A stretch of 64,000 bases of DNA from Pratylenchus scribneri (Eukaryota > Nematoda > Chromadorea > Rhabditida > Pratylenchidae): NCBI GenBank assembly GCA_030063045.1, contig JAQSEB010000041.1, positions 3,713,501 to 3,777,500 of the forward strand. The letters run 5' to 3'. A model generated the notes under the pieces. That model saw only the letters and a program-made list of their open reading frames with translations, had not been told where the DNA came from and ran no database searches. Made by a program: the position numbers and the translations under genes. Below, piece by piece: positions 21,103 through 33,260 of this stretch. Position 1 is the first letter of the stretch. The number at the start of each line of letters is the position of its first letter.

Positions 21103-23455
21103 GCATTAAGTCAATAATAAAAAAATATTTTTCAAATTTAATCAAAATTGAAAATTTTTATAACCCATAAATTATTTTTACTTACATTATGCATAAATTA
21201 GCTGAAATTATTATGCTTCTATGGAATGGTCCGTGGATTGAACATATTTTATTAAAATGAAAAAAAAATAAAAAATATAGTTCAACTTCTATGGTAAGGA
21301 GTAAGGACTAATGAGAGAACATTTTAAAATTAAAAAAACAATTAAATTATTTAAATTCTAAAAAATGAAAGAAGCCGTAGTCATGCTGAAATAGACTAAT
21401 AAAAAAAATAATAAATAATATCTATAATGAGTATTTTTATTGTAATATTAGAAAAATTTAGTCAATGGCTTATTTTAATAAAACACTGAAAATTAACAAC
21501 TTTTTCTGGTGCCGATTGCACGAATTTGACTTTTTGGACTGTTCATCGACTATGGCATTCGAGTAGCAATGCACAATTGAAGGTGAATTTAATTTCTAAA
21601 TTTATAAAAATCGGAAATAAATTAAATTTTATGAATAGGAAAAATTACTTTAAATATTTTAATTTATTTATTATCCTCATTCAATAAAAATTTTTCAAAT
21701 TTCTTTCCAAATTAAATGTTTTAAGAAAAAATAGCCTATCTATTGAATTGAACCCATTCAATTTCATTAAATTTAAGCATGGCACAAATTTATAATACAT
21801 TGTTTATTTGATAAATTTATTTCTATAAATTTATGAAAAGCAAAGAGGATAAAATTCAGTAGGAATTGGGCCGATGGGTAAAGAAAAGGGAGAGCAGTAT
21901 AAGTGTCGCATTATGATTTTATTATTGTTTCATCTTTTTTGATGATGCCTCAATCTCTTAATTTAATGAAAATTCTAAAATAAATAAAAATCTTAGTCAA
22001 TTTATTTTATGGATTTAATTTTAATTTTTGAAATCATTAATTTTTTTGGTTAAAATGAATAAAAATAAATTTTTACATATTAAAATTAATCTAATTTAAT
22101 TCGAATTTTAATTTTATTTGAATTACTTCTCATTTATTTTAAATAAATTACAAAATTTCGGCAACCAACTGCAATAATGAGCGAAAAAATTCCATATAAA
22201 ATCAGTCATTGATTAGCAAAAAATTTGCTTTTAAAAATGAAATTTTATTTTTATATTTTAATCCTATCTAAAATTTTTATATCTTGAAAATTCTAATATA
22301 AAAAATATTTTTGAGAATTTATATATTTTTCTCATCTGAAAATTTGTAACACATAAAATTATTTTAGGTTGTTAAATTCTTCATAAGTTCTGTTAAATCA
22401 TTTTGTTTTTAAAATTCAAAGCTTCGAGGATGATCAATAAAAATATAAATTTTATAATAAATTAAAAAATAAAAAATTTTTAATCATGGTACATTGTATT
22501 TATTTAATTTTCTAAAATTATTTTAAATATATATATTAAAATTTAATTATTATTTGAATTTTTGCTCTAGATTTAAGAGTTGAAAATATTTGTATCTAAA
22601 TAAATAATTTTAGTAAATTTATTTGTGATTTTAATTTTAATTTTTGAAATCATTAATTTTTGTGTTTGAAATGAATTAAACATAAATTTTTAAATGTTAA
22701 AATTAATTGAAATGAAATCGAATTTTTAATTTCATTTTTTTATATTTTAAATTTTAGTCAAAATTATACACAAAATTTCGGCATACGATTCCATATAAAA
22801 TCAGAACATTTATGAGTAAAATCTGTTTTTAAAAATGAAATTTTTTAATTTTTTTTTAACCTTGAAATTTAAAAATTTTATAAGATAAATATTTTTAAAA
22901 AATTATTAATTTTTTCATGTGAAAATTTGTAATCCATAAAATTATTTTAAGTTAAATTCATCATGACTCACAAATTATTTTGTTTATTTAAATTGATTAA
23001 GCGAAAGAGAACTGGACAATAATTATTAATATAAATAATAAATTTAAAAAATATGGTACTTTTTTATAATTATTATTGCATTTTTTAATAGAGAATGATA
23101 TTATTTTAGTAAAATAAAAAAATCATAAATTATAACCTTTTTTAAAATTCTAGCAATATTTTAAACAGTAGGTTATCAAAATTGAAGAGAGAGATTCTGT
23201 AATGAAAACTTAAAACAATTATCTTTCGGTGGATATTGTTGCTATTTTTAATAAAAATTAATTACAATTAGAATAAATATTATTTTGGTAAATTTGTTTT
23301 TCTTTATTATAAATTTCAAAAATTAAAACTTACAGATTAACTATTAAATTTTTAATATTTATTATACAAATTTGCATTACAATATTATATATATGCCATT
23401 TTTCATTCAAAATTAAATTCCGGTGCAATTTGAGAGGTAATTTTTTACATATTCG
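21103..23455. other. A+T-rich connective sequence of receptor units
   Basis: Contains repeats of the 'tattttatggatttaattttaa' and 'cacaaaatttcggcaaccaac' kind found throughout the first 26 kb. No open exon, RNA gene or terminal inverted repeat seen. Confidence 0.4.
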
Positions 23456-23585
23456 TATAATTTTTGATCAATAATATGCCAGGTAATAATTGGGCAATTC
23501 GAACAATATTATAACCTAAATCATTAACGGAGGCATGGGCCGCTGTACAATTTGCTTCATCAAGGGTGCTTTCGGAAGAAGTCAT
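23455..23585 (-). pseudogene. Receptor N-terminal exon with deletion and stop
   Basis: ATG at 23585 opens MTSSESTLDEANCTAAHASV and NDLGYNIVRIAQLLPGILLI, clearly paralogous to the 19634 exon. About 10 bases of the membrane segment are lost compared with 18.7 and 19.5 kb, and the frame ends at TAA shortly after (KNYTNM). A broken gene start. Confidence 0.55.
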
Positions 23586-24387
23586 TTTCGGACAATAAAA
23601 TAAATTTGATAAAAAAATAGGTTTATAATTTTAATAATTTATTGAATTAGACGGAAAAATGGGGAACGGAATTTGGGCCATCAGAATAAAATATTAATAA
23701 CAAGAATCACAATATCAAATACAAGATCATTTTTGATGAGAACAATTACTTTTAAATTATTTTATGGCAAAAATAGATCGAAATGAAAAATCGCTAAATT
23801 ATTCTAATTAAAATAAAATTTTTCTATGAATTTTATTATGATATTAGAAAAATTTAATAAATTGCTATTTTCAAAGAAATTTTAATACAAATTAATTTTC
23901 AATAAAATATGAATTTTTTACTTATTAAATTTTTAATTTCAACAGGCGCCGAAATTTGTTCAATTCTTATTGCAAATTCAATTAAAATAATAAAATTTAA
24001 AAAGAACCTAATTACTTAAAAAAATTTATAAGTTGTAAAAATGAAATAAAAATTATAATATCATCAAATAATAAATATTTTATAGGAACTAAAATGCAAC
24101 CAAAAAATTTTCAACAATTATTACATAATAAAATTATGACGAAATTTTAAATCACCAAAAACAATTTTTAGAATTATTGAATATTAAGTTGACAATTTTT
24201 CTAAAAAATAATACATAATGTAAAATAAAGAATTTTCAAAAAAAAATTGAATGAGACTCATCAAGAATTTCGCTAAATATTATAGTAAATTTAAGATAAA
24301 AGAAGGAAGAGTATAAAATCAAAAAAAAAACAGGCTAGAACTACAAAAATATGAATTTATAAAAATCAATAATGAAATTATTTAAAT

Positions 24388-26132
24388 TGAAAAATAATTA
24401 AAATTAGTATATCATTGTCCACTTCACAGGAACAATATATGTTCTTCTCGTCCGCATGGGCTAATTCCCCAAATTGGATCGGTGCCTGCTGCCTGTCTGC
24501 ATAGTGCACATGGTTTCATCGCATTCAGTGTGATTGGCCAAATTGTTCCATGTATTGTGAAGTCAAAAATCAAAAAATAAAATCCATAAATATGTTTAAA
24601 TTATATTTTTCAATTATTTTTATTAAATTTTTCGGTGTTGGGGGTTTTGGGAATTTTTTATAAATAATTAATTTTTGTTTAAATAAGTATATGATAAACA
24701 GAAAAGTTTATAGGTTGCATTTTGCATTAAAATTTTTTCTTAATTTCTTAAATCTAAATCTTTAATAATTGATTTTCTCGTAATTTAATTATATGATAAA
24801 ATATGAAATGTGCGTATTTCCGGCAGCCATTTCGTCGGCATGGGCCATTCCCAAAATTGGGTGGGTACTGGGTACCCGAACAAGGTCTCATCGTATTCAG
24901 GGCCAAATTTACCATGCATTGCGAAATGCGAAGTCAAAAATAAAAAATTAAATTCACAAATATTTTATTAATTTTTTAAAATCATTTTTTTTATTAAATT
25001 TTTCGATGTTTATGGTATGTAATTTTTTAATTAATAATTAGTTTTTGTTTAAATAATTATATAATAAATGACAGAAAAGTCTATGGATAACATTTTACAT
25101 TATAATTTTATGCTAATTTTTTTCTATATAATTTATTAGATTTTTTCATAATTTTATAACAATAAATCTACAATTTTTCAATCATTTAACACACAGCAAT
25201 TCCGTCACTGGACATTCCATATTTTTGGCCTTGGCATTCATAGATCCGAATGAACATCGTAGCCCTAGACTCGTTCTACCATAATAGCGAAATGGAACAC
25301 CGGGGATGCGGCAATGTAAACATAGAAAGGCCATCGAAGCAAATAGACCATCCAAACTGGGTTTAGCTAGGGACAAAATTTTGTGTTATATTGTTGATAG
25401 GGTGTTCGAGGGCAAAGAGTACCTTAGAAAATAATTTTCATTTACATTTTATAGAGAATATTATTTTAAAATTTTTCTTTGTTTCTTTTTTTAATTTGAT
25501 CCGAAGGTCCGAACGGTCTCGCATAATTAATGAGAGTTTGAAATTTTTCTAAAATAAATAAAAATTTTGATTAATTTATTTTATGGGTTTAATTTTAAAT
25601 TTTAAAATTATAAATTTTTGTGTCTTAAATGAAAAAAATTTTAAATGTTAAAAAGAATAGAATTGGAATCAAATTTTAATTTAATTTCTTCTTCTCTTCT
25701 AAAATTTTAATTTTAATTAAAAATTTACATTTTCCTAAGATTAGCATAAAATATTATTTATTGGAGAAATTGAAAAGCAAGAAAAATATTTCTTTAGAAT
25801 TCCTAAATTTAAATAAATATTGTATAAAGTTTTTTGGATGATTATATATTTAAGGTGGAAATGGAACAAAATGGAATAAAATCCTCATTTATAAATATAT
25901 TGCGTAATAATCATAAATATTTATAAACTAATTTTATTAAATCATTTATTATTAAATTTTTTCGAGATTGATTAAGTTGTTGCAAACTATTAAATTAATA
26001 ATTAATTTATTAATCTTTTAATAAATGAGAAATCAAATAAATTTATGGGTTTCATTTTCATTTTTTTTTGACCGATATTATAAATAATAAATAATTGGTT
26101 TTTCAAATTATTTATTAATAAAAATTGTCCAA
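24388..26132. repeat. Duplicated receptor segment, copy B
   Basis: Near-identical partner of 11727-13473. It retains the empty site for the 11447-11714 MITE just to its left (TA at 24379-24380). The match ends at about 26132, after which a different, cysteine-rich gene begins on the minus strand; copy A instead continues into another receptor fragment. The minus-strand receptor exon relic (25182-25399) carries the same stops as copy A, so the duplication took place after inactivation, or conversion has kept the copies alike. Confidence 0.9.
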
Positions 26133-26233
26133 TAAATGTAATTTAAATAATAAATATACTTATTGTAGATCAATATCGATTTAAAAATCTATGATATTTT
26201 AATTATGCTATAATTTTATTTGATATGTTTCAA

Positions 26234-27924
26234 TCAATTTGTTTGGGTAAATTTGACCAATCTGCCAAATTTTTGGTCAAAAAATTTTTATTTAATGAAA
26301 TTTGCATTATTCTAAAATATCATTCTAATCTAATTTTACCCAATTGAATGCTGAAAAAAATAAATATTTCATTAAATTTTTAATATTTTTTTGTTAAATT
26401 TCTATAACAAAAAATGAAATAAATAATTTTTAGTTTATATTTGCATTTTAAAAATTGTTTTTACTTTCCAAGGTCCTTGCAATCGGCGGATGCTCCTGAA
26501 TTTGTCGAGGCCTCCGTTGTAGTTTCGTCTCCGACTCCTCCACCACCATTTCCTGTGCCTTTTTAGAATAAATAAATTTATTTTCAAAAAAAATTTTTTT
26601 TCAATTATGCGCAACGCATAAATCAATCATTTTAAATTTTTGATTATCATTTAAATGCGTTCTTGCATTCAATCTAAATTATTTATAAAATGGGTATTTC
26701 CAAATTTATTTTATAATTTGAATAAAGAAAATTTTTTATGAGTTTCATTTTTCATATTAAAAACAATTTTTAAGGATTAATTTTTGATTTTTATTTCTGT
26801 ATTTTTATAAATTTTCAGTAAAGTAAAATTTTCTTTTCTGAGATTATATATTTTTTGAATAAACAAAATATTTTATGAGTTACATATATCTTATTAGAAA
26901 AATATTTTTTTTTGTGGACTAAATTTTTTTAAATTTGTAAAACTGGTAATACATGAAATTGTTATCTAAAATAAATTTATTGAAAAAACATATAAATTTC
27001 ATTTTTAATTTATCAAAATTATATTTAGGTTAGAGCAATAGTTATATTAAAAATTAAATTTCGAAAAAAAATTAAATAAAAATGTATCGAAAAATTTTTA
27101 TGAATTTTTCCTTATTATATTTTATTTAATTAATAATTTATAAAAAATTTTATGAGTTTTATTTTTTTACATTAGAATTATATTTTTCATATTTTATTGT
27201 CGTCTCATGCAAATAAATTTAAATAAATTAAAAACAATTTAGAATAATATCATTGAATTTTGCTTACAGCATCCATCTTTCGAGCATTTTCCATAGTCAT
27301 CGGGGCATGCACCCAAAATACAGGCTAAAAATATTTTACATTTTTAAAATATAATGGAAATATCTAAGAAATTGATTAAATTATTCCTAAAATTTGCATG
27401 AAAAATTAGCATTTTTAAGGCTCATAAAATTGGCTAAATAATTTTTTTTACATTTATTTTTCTAGTGGAAATTTTGATGTTAACCATGAATATGAATTTG
27501 GTTATGATCATATTTCTTTTTCCATGTAAACTTATGCATGACTTTAAAAAAGTGACCTCTCAATAGTAAATTTTAGCAGATTAGAAAAATGGCTGTGCAC
27601 CAAATTTTCGAGAAATTTTTTAATGAAACAAATATTTTTGGGCAATTAAAAATTCCTTTAATTTCTTCCAATTTCACTTACGAGGACAAGCGACAATATC
27701 TTTTAAAATTAAAGAAAATGAACAGAAGAGCAAAAAAATTGTTGAATGAGAAAAATACATTGTCATAAACAGAAAAATATTTTAATTAGAATTTTATTTT
27801 TTAGAAATATTTATTAGAAAAATTAATAGAAGGTAAGTCAATAAAATTGGAAAATGCCGAACATTGAAAATGTGAATAAGAATAAATTTTGTGGAAGGCT
27901 ACCTACCGGCTGTGTAAATTCTCT
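26234..27924 (-). CDS. Cysteine-rich small protein gene (5' end not found)
   Basis: Reading right to left, exons 27907-27924, 27682-27699, 27268-27324 and 26465-26558 join in consistent phase, each with AG/GT borders ('ttctag', 'gtaagtg', 'gtaagc'). The product reads RIYTADIVACPPCILGACPD, then DYGKCSKDGCCTGNGGGG, then a T/S/G-rich linker and ASADCKDLGK. A last exon 26234-26261 after 'atttggcag' would add LVKFTQTN and a stop. The spacing C-x2-C-x4-C-x6-C-x4-CC suggests a disulphide-rich secreted peptide. DCKDLG resembles the start of a ShK-type domain, but the rest of such a domain is absent. Two exons are only 18 nt. No signal peptide exon was found upstream. Not assigned to a family. Confidence 0.45.
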
Positions 27925-28920
27925 CTAGAAATAATCATAAAATAGTCAAAAAAAAACTCCATATATTTATAATGTTCCGTTCTCAGATGAACAAATATTA
28001 AATTTTGAAAATTAGAAATTAATAAATAGAAATTTATTTGAAATGAGACTAAATCTATTTATGGCCAATTAAAATAAAATTAATGTTATGGAACGATTTT
28101 TTGCTTCTTATTAGTGCTTTAAATTAATAAAATTTTAGATTAATCATTTTTTAAATTTTTTTAAAATTTTGTAATATGATTTGTCGTGTAAATTTTTACA
28201 ATTGCTATTTATAAGTGAATTATAATATGCCTAGATTCGATATAATTTATGAGTTTAAAAAATATTTATTTATTTTTTAGCAGATTGATTATTTTCACTG
28301 AAGAATTTTGATAGACTAAAATTTATTTAAAAATTCCCTTTTTTCACTATTGTATTCATCAAAATTAGTTTTGGCTATTTTTCCGGAATAAGAATTAAAG
28401 CATTTTTTGAATTATCGATGGGCTTACAATAATGCATTTAAAAATATTTGCTTCAAATTGAATTCGAAGGAGCTCCATTTATTCTTAATTTCTTCAAATT
28501 TTTCGCTGACTGCCGAGTAAGGTAATTAGAAAATTTAGGTATTGGTGATTTCGTTCTTATTACATTCATTTTTCCATTCATCTCAGACATTGTCCTATTA
28601 ATTAAATAAATATATTCCAAATTTATAGCGAAAATATTGGAAATTGATAGATTCCAAAATTTACCAGAGATGGGCTAGGGAATTTTGTAGAATCTCGGTT
28701 GATAAATTTGCCTAGTAGAATTTCATAAATTTATAAAAATTTACATAGACTAAATTTTTATTATATCAAAACAGCATATTTTCATTTATCAATAATATTA
28801 ATGAAGGGTTTAATAAAATGATATTTAATTTAAATATGTCCTTTTTCTTTTCGAAATTCTATGCTTCCAATTATTCTTCCATTCTTTGCAAAATCGGCCC
28901 CGTTGAGCGGATATTTTAAT
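27925..28920. other. Intergenic or intronic, no gene recognised
   Basis: A/T-rich. An upstream signal-peptide exon for the cysteine-rich gene should lie here if the gene is complete, but none with a convincing donor was found. A plus-strand ATG at 28864 opens MLPIILPFFAKSAPLSGYF, signal-peptide-like, but it overlaps sequence antisense to the 28928-29056 exon and has no splice context. Confidence 0.3.
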
Positions 28921-28927
28921 GTGCATT

Positions 28928-29056
28928 TTACGATGAATGTTTGGTTTTCCCCTCTTCCGCTTTTTTAGCCATTTTGCGGAAAATTCTCTTTGATTTATGT
29001 TGTTTTTTGGACTTCTTTTTCTTCATTTCCTCAGTGATCCATTGCCACAATTTGCT
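28928..29056 (-). CDS. Basic C-terminal exon of an unrecognised gene
   Basis: After an acceptor 'gggtgaattag' the minus strand is open for 42 codons: SKLWQWITEEMKKKKSKKQH, KSKRIFRKMAKKAEEGKTKH, SS, then TAA. The composition is strongly lysine-rich and the local base content is above background, which supports a real exon. A nuclear or nucleolar or ribosome-associated protein tail would fit, but that is only inferred from composition. The upstream exon was not found; a G+C-rich hairpin lies about 120 bp upstream. Confidence 0.45.
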   Translation of the reverse strand, partial: SKLWQWITEEMKKKKSKKQHKSKRIFRKMAKKAEEGKTKHSS

Positions 29057-29178
29057 CTAATTCACCCTTTAAATTCAATCTTTTGTTTCTTAGTAATAGG
29101 CCATTACCGATTTGGCAACAAGGTACTTGACATTCCTAACCAGTGGGAGACTGTGTTAACGAACAAATTTTTGTAACT

Positions 29179-29197
29179 GCCTCCGGTTCCCGGAGGC
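29179..29197. other. Perfect G+C-rich hairpin with TTC loop
   Basis: GCCTCCGG-TTC-CCGGAGGC, 8-bp stem. It stands out in A/T-rich sequence and shares its triloop form with the hairpin at 53580-53618. Function unknown. Confidence 0.7.
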
Positions 29198-29727
29198 TTA
29201 AAATATTAATTCTATTTGTAATAAAATAATTTTTCTGCAATTATTTTATTTTTGCCAATTTTCTACCATTTTGGAATTGAATTCACACTTTTCCATTCAT
29301 TGGAAATGTTATTTATTGTTTAATCCCTCTAAATCTCACATTTTATGGCCCTAAAATGTCTCCCAAACGTAAATTATATTTTTAATTAGCAGCAGATGGC
29401 GATTAATTCATAATTGATGTTTGATGCATATTCATGAGGCAAATTTACCCAAATCTTCATCACAATGGAAAGAATGGGAATGTGACAAATTTTTGATGAG
29501 GATTTATTAGGAAAATATATTTTTTTCAAAAGAATAATAGATTAAAATTAATTGATAAGATGGGACTGTAATTTAGAAGATTCAGTGCGTACTGCGTACA
29601 ATCATTTGCTACTATATTTTCATTTTCATTCATTAATTTCATTATTTTTGAGAAACTTAACCTTTTACAATTTGTTCAGCATATTTATTTATAATTTACA
29701 GAATATTCAGGAATATAAATCAATATA

Positions 29728-31488
29728 ATGTCTACTCAATCCAAACCGCTTCCGAATGAACTGCTTTCAGAAATAGCCAATTGTGTGCCATTGAAAATTG
29801 TGAACAAGAAATGCGTGATACCCGCAAATGCCAATTCTTCATTGCTAATGGCCAGCCAAATTTTGACCAATTATTTGCGAGTGAAAACACAAAAGCTGCT
29901 TCAATTGTTAAGCTTAATATCCAAAAGGATATTTTGGTGCTGGATCATCTCCAAAATTCTGTAATTATAAATTTCTGCAATATTAAAGCGTATGCTGGCT
30001 CGTTCGAAAAAGCAGAGTGAGCTGATTTGAGCTAGAGCTGTTGCCGGGCGAAATTGCGTCTAGTTGCTTGCCAGTATGAACTCATAAATATTGAAAAAGT
30101 GAAGTGTCCCTCCTTTGGTTTGAAACTTGAAAAATTTTTTGAAATTTTTTGAATCAAATTATAGCTTAATCGACGTGTTTTGATTAACGAAGCTTGAATC
30201 TGTCATTTTTTTTTGCAAAAAAAATAATAAAAATTGAGCGCTGCAACATCGCATCATAGGAAAAGTAGCCAAGCAACTCCGCGTAATTTCGCCTACCCCT
30301 AGACGATTCATTTCGCCGAGCTCTTTCGAATGAGCTATCATTTGACCTGATCGGTCGGCAAATAAAAATACTAATATTTCAGAAATTTTTAATTGCAGAA
30401 TTGTGGAATCCCCATCATATTTGCATAGTCCTTTTGTCTATTGTGGAGATGACCCTGGAACTATTTTTTATCACATTCAGATTTCGCAAATGTCCAACCC
30501 GGAATTATATCGAAATGATGAAAGCGAATTTTGTGTGACCTATGTGGATGGGACTGCGCTGAATTCGATTGATTTGCTGCGCCATTTTTGCTTGAACAAT
30601 GTTCTCTTCGAACGAAAGGGGAAATTCATAATCAAAGATCATATGCTTCCCAAGGACTTTCAAGTATAAATGGGAGGGAGTTTTTTTAAAGTGATTAACT
30701 AAAAATGGTTTACCATTAAATATTTATAATAAAATCATAAAAGAATACCATATAACCTCTTATAAAACCCTATTGAGAACTATTTTATAACCTCTCAAAA
30801 TTTTAAAATTTTTGGATCTAAAATTCTAATTTATGAATATTTTTGAACAAATAATCTCGCATTTTATAGAGCTTTCTTTTCTGAATTAAATAAAATAAAA
30901 CATTTTTAATTAAGCAATGGGTCCTAACAAGTTGAGGGTGGGGAAATAATTGTGGGTGGGGGTATTAAAATATGTTATAATGTAAGTGAATTAGTTGTAA
31001 AAAAAGAAGCAAAGAAAATTTTAAAAACTATTTCATCGTTTTTTCATTATTTTGCTTCAGAAAGATAGTAAATTTTCTACATTTTTATTCGTAAATTATC
31101 TAATTTATTAAAGCTTCATACTTATAATTTCATTTTATTAGTGCTTTGTCTTTCCAAATTTCCTTTTTAGCCACACCAATTCATTATTCAACTGATGAAA
31201 TATGCGGCAAGATGCGCAAATCCATTACTTATTGCAAATGATATTTTTTTGGAATTTCCCGCTATTGACGAGAATGAATTGCCGGATATTCTGAAAATTG
31301 GGGAGGAAGAGAAGGAATTTTTAGAAATGAACCCAATTATTGCGGCATATTTGTCTCGATTCATGACTTTGACTACACACAATGGAAACCAGAAATTCAA
31401 ATTGATTTTCTCTAAAGGAGGACAAATGCATTTATCATTAAGCAAAGTTAACGACGACGACAACAATAATGATGAATCGATGGAATAA
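29728..31488 (+). CDS. F-box-like protein gene with a frameshift in exon 1
   Basis: Exon 1 (29728-30016) starts MSTQSKPLPNELLSEIANCV, an LPNELL..I motif typical of the start of an F-box, which recruits proteins to SCF ubiquitin ligases. Between about 29800 and 29830 the sensible frame shifts by one base to QEMRDTRKCQFFIANGQPNF and DQLFASENTKAASIV..., ending SFEKAE. Exon 2 (30399-30663, after 'aattgcag') continues IVESPSYLHSPFVYCGDDPG to MLPKDFQ, and exon 3 (31171-31488, after 'cctttttag') PHQFIIQLMKYAARCANPL to KVNDDDNNNDESME and TAA. All junction phases agree. An AATAAA lies at about 31536. About 290 residues if the shift is repaired. The C-terminal domain is a substrate-type domain I do not recognise. 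Either a young pseudogene or a sequencing error in exon 1; exons 2 and 3 are fully open. Confidence 0.7.
30030..30360. repeat. Inverted-repeat insertion in F-box gene intron 1
   Basis: 'gggcgaaattgcgtctagtt' (about 30048) and, inverted, 'caactccgcgtaatttcgcc' (about 30273) are imperfect inverted copies, about 22 of 27 positions. The right-hand part ('cgccgagctctttcgaatga') resembles the motif at 43.85 and 44.0 kb. Probably a small non-autonomous element; boundaries not resolved. Confidence 0.4.
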
Positions 31489-31533
31489 ATCGAAAAAAAA
31501 TTTCAGAATTTGGCCATTCTTTGTTGATCGAAT

Positions 31534-31541
31534 GAAATAAA
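31534..31541 (+). promoter_or_regulatory. Polyadenylation signal of the F-box-like gene
   Basis: 'gaaataaag' about 45 bases after the stop at 31488, followed by A/T-rich sequence, is the first AATAAA downstream. Confidence 0.55.
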
Positions 31542-31689
31542 GATGTTTTCGATAATTATGCATTCTATATTTTATTTGGAGTAAAAAAATTCTCTCATTT
31601 TATTCAGAAACTCAACATAATCAAATTATACACTTTGGCCAAAAGCACAAGAAATATTCATGTAATATCATCCAAAATAAGCTTGCATC

Positions 31690-32640
31690 ACTTTGGCATA
31701 TTGGAAATATTCCATGCCAACCTCCCGACTGATATCCCATCAGAAGGGATGGGATCGATGGCCCAAAATAAAAAATCGAAAACAAAAACCGAAATTTCGG
31801 AGTGTCAAAAAATTTTTCGAAATCGAAAAACGAAATTTCAGTGGGTCAAAAATTTTTCGAAACCGAAAAACGAAATTTCGGTGGGTCAAAAAATTTTCGA
31901 AATCGAAAAACGAAATTGCGATGCAAAAATGACCGAAAATCGACATCGAAACGAAAAAATCGAAAAAAATTATTTTCATAAATCAGAGGACTGAAGAACA
32001 AAAAATTTTCAAATTTAGACAGATGTATCAAAAATTTAGATTTTGGGGTTAAAGAAATTTTGAATATTCCTTAAAACTAATAAAAAAATTTTTATTCAGG
32101 TAAAATCCATTTACAAATGATATTTATTAACTCCTATATATTTTTTTAAATTTTTGCTTCATAAGAGAATTTTAAGAAAAAATAACCCGATAGGCAAAAT
32201 TTTCAATCAATAATGGATTTATAGGGTTAAATTTTAACCATAATATAGTTATGCCAGGGAAAAAATAAATTCAAAAATGGTCGCGCAGCGAAAAATAAAA
32301 AAAATTAGCCTAGAGACGAAAAATTAGGTTTTTAAGCAATAAAATTCATTTCAATATTTTTATAATATTTTCGATCGATTTTTTCGATTTTTAGCAAAGT
32401 TTTTTCGAAAAAGAAAATCGAAATTTCGGAATGTCAAAAAAATTTTCGAAAACGAAAAACGAAATTTTGATGCCAAAAATTACCGAAAATCATCGACAAC
32501 GAAAAAATCGAAACATCGAACTCATATCCCTGATACAAATCCCATTTGACATCTGGATTTGTGGAAGCGGCCACTTTATTGGTAAATTGTTTAGCAATTG
32601 CCAATTGAAGAAGTAAATAAAAATTGTGACAATTTACACT
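31690..32640 (-). pseudogene. Minus-strand coding relic split by the GGGAT repeat
   Basis: To the right of the repeat the minus strand is open as LLQLAIAKQFTNKVAASTNP and DVKWDLYQ, with coding-like composition. To the left, after the repeat, SREVGMEYFQYAKVMQAYFG and a stop follow in another frame. The two together look like one exon disrupted by the insertion. The family is not recognised and no other exon was found. Confidence 0.3.
31749..32535. mobile_element. GGGAT-ended repeat with internal CGAAAA blocks
   Basis: The left end 'agggatgggatcgatgg' and right end 'catcgaactcatatccct' are imperfect inverted termini. Inside, three copies of a unit of about 42 bp ('cgaaaaacgaaatttcggtg') at 31.80-31.92 kb and a diverged direct copy at 32.40-32.48 kb are separated by A/T sequence. 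Similar ends occur at 38270 ('agggatggggtcgaaatttc') and 10801, so it is a family. 'tatcag'-like words flank it but the target duplication is not certain. Frames open here (31635-31994 and others) are by-products of the repeat. Confidence 0.5.
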
Positions 32641-32936
32641 TTATTAAGCTCGAGTCTATAAATTTTAACGGCTATCTTTTTTTTCTATGGCGGCGATAAA
32701 ATTTATTTTTTTATTTTTTTCATTCTTGAATTTTTTTTAGTGATAAGTAAGAGATTCTTTTTCGATACATATTTTTGGTTTTTATTCTAAGATTTTATAA
32801 ATGAAATTATTATTTTTTTTAACTTATTAGAATTTCAAAATTTCTCCTTTTTTAATGCATTTTCTTTCCTTTCTCTCAATCAATCGAATATTCAATAAAA
32901 ATGCACGGTTGATCAAATAAAATGTACACTGTACAG

Positions 32937-33260
32937 CCAAGTTTTCGATTTTTTTCCTATTCCAAATCACTCATTTATTCGTAAATATTTTTGATTTTTT
33001 TGCAAATATTTCATTGGAATGCGCATCGAATATAATGCCTTTTTTTTCATTTTCCCTCGTCAAATCCAAATATCAACCGAAATTTTTTGGAATCTGTCGC
33101 CAAGTTTTCGAGTTTTCCCTATCCAAATCACTCATTTATTCGTAAATATTTTTGATTTTTTTGCAAATATTTCATTGGAATGCGCATCGAATATAATGCC
33201 CTTTTTTCATTTTCCCTCGTCAAATCCAAATATCAGCCGTAATTTTATGGAATCTGTCAT
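32937..33260 (+). promoter_or_regulatory. Tandem upstream modules of secreted-protein gene 1
   Basis: Two head-to-tail copies of about 163 bp (32937-33099 and 33100-about 33260). Each carries 'ctcatttattcgtaaatatt', then 'atttcattggaatgcgcatc', then 'aatgcc', a T-rich run and 'cattttccctcgtcaaatcc'. The core ATTGGAATGCGCAT joins an inverted CCAAT word to the palindrome ATGCGCAT. The same block, once, lies at 37395-37545 before the relic copy and at 38710-38870 before gene 2, about 190-320 bp from the start codons of the intact genes. It is conserved where the flanking A/T sequence is not, so it is probably regulatory. Confidence 0.7.

Noticed and set aside
31635..31994. 119-codon plus-strand ORF and its overlapping companions
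   Set aside because: It is mostly the CGAAAA repeat block; the repeat periodicity accounts for the open frames.
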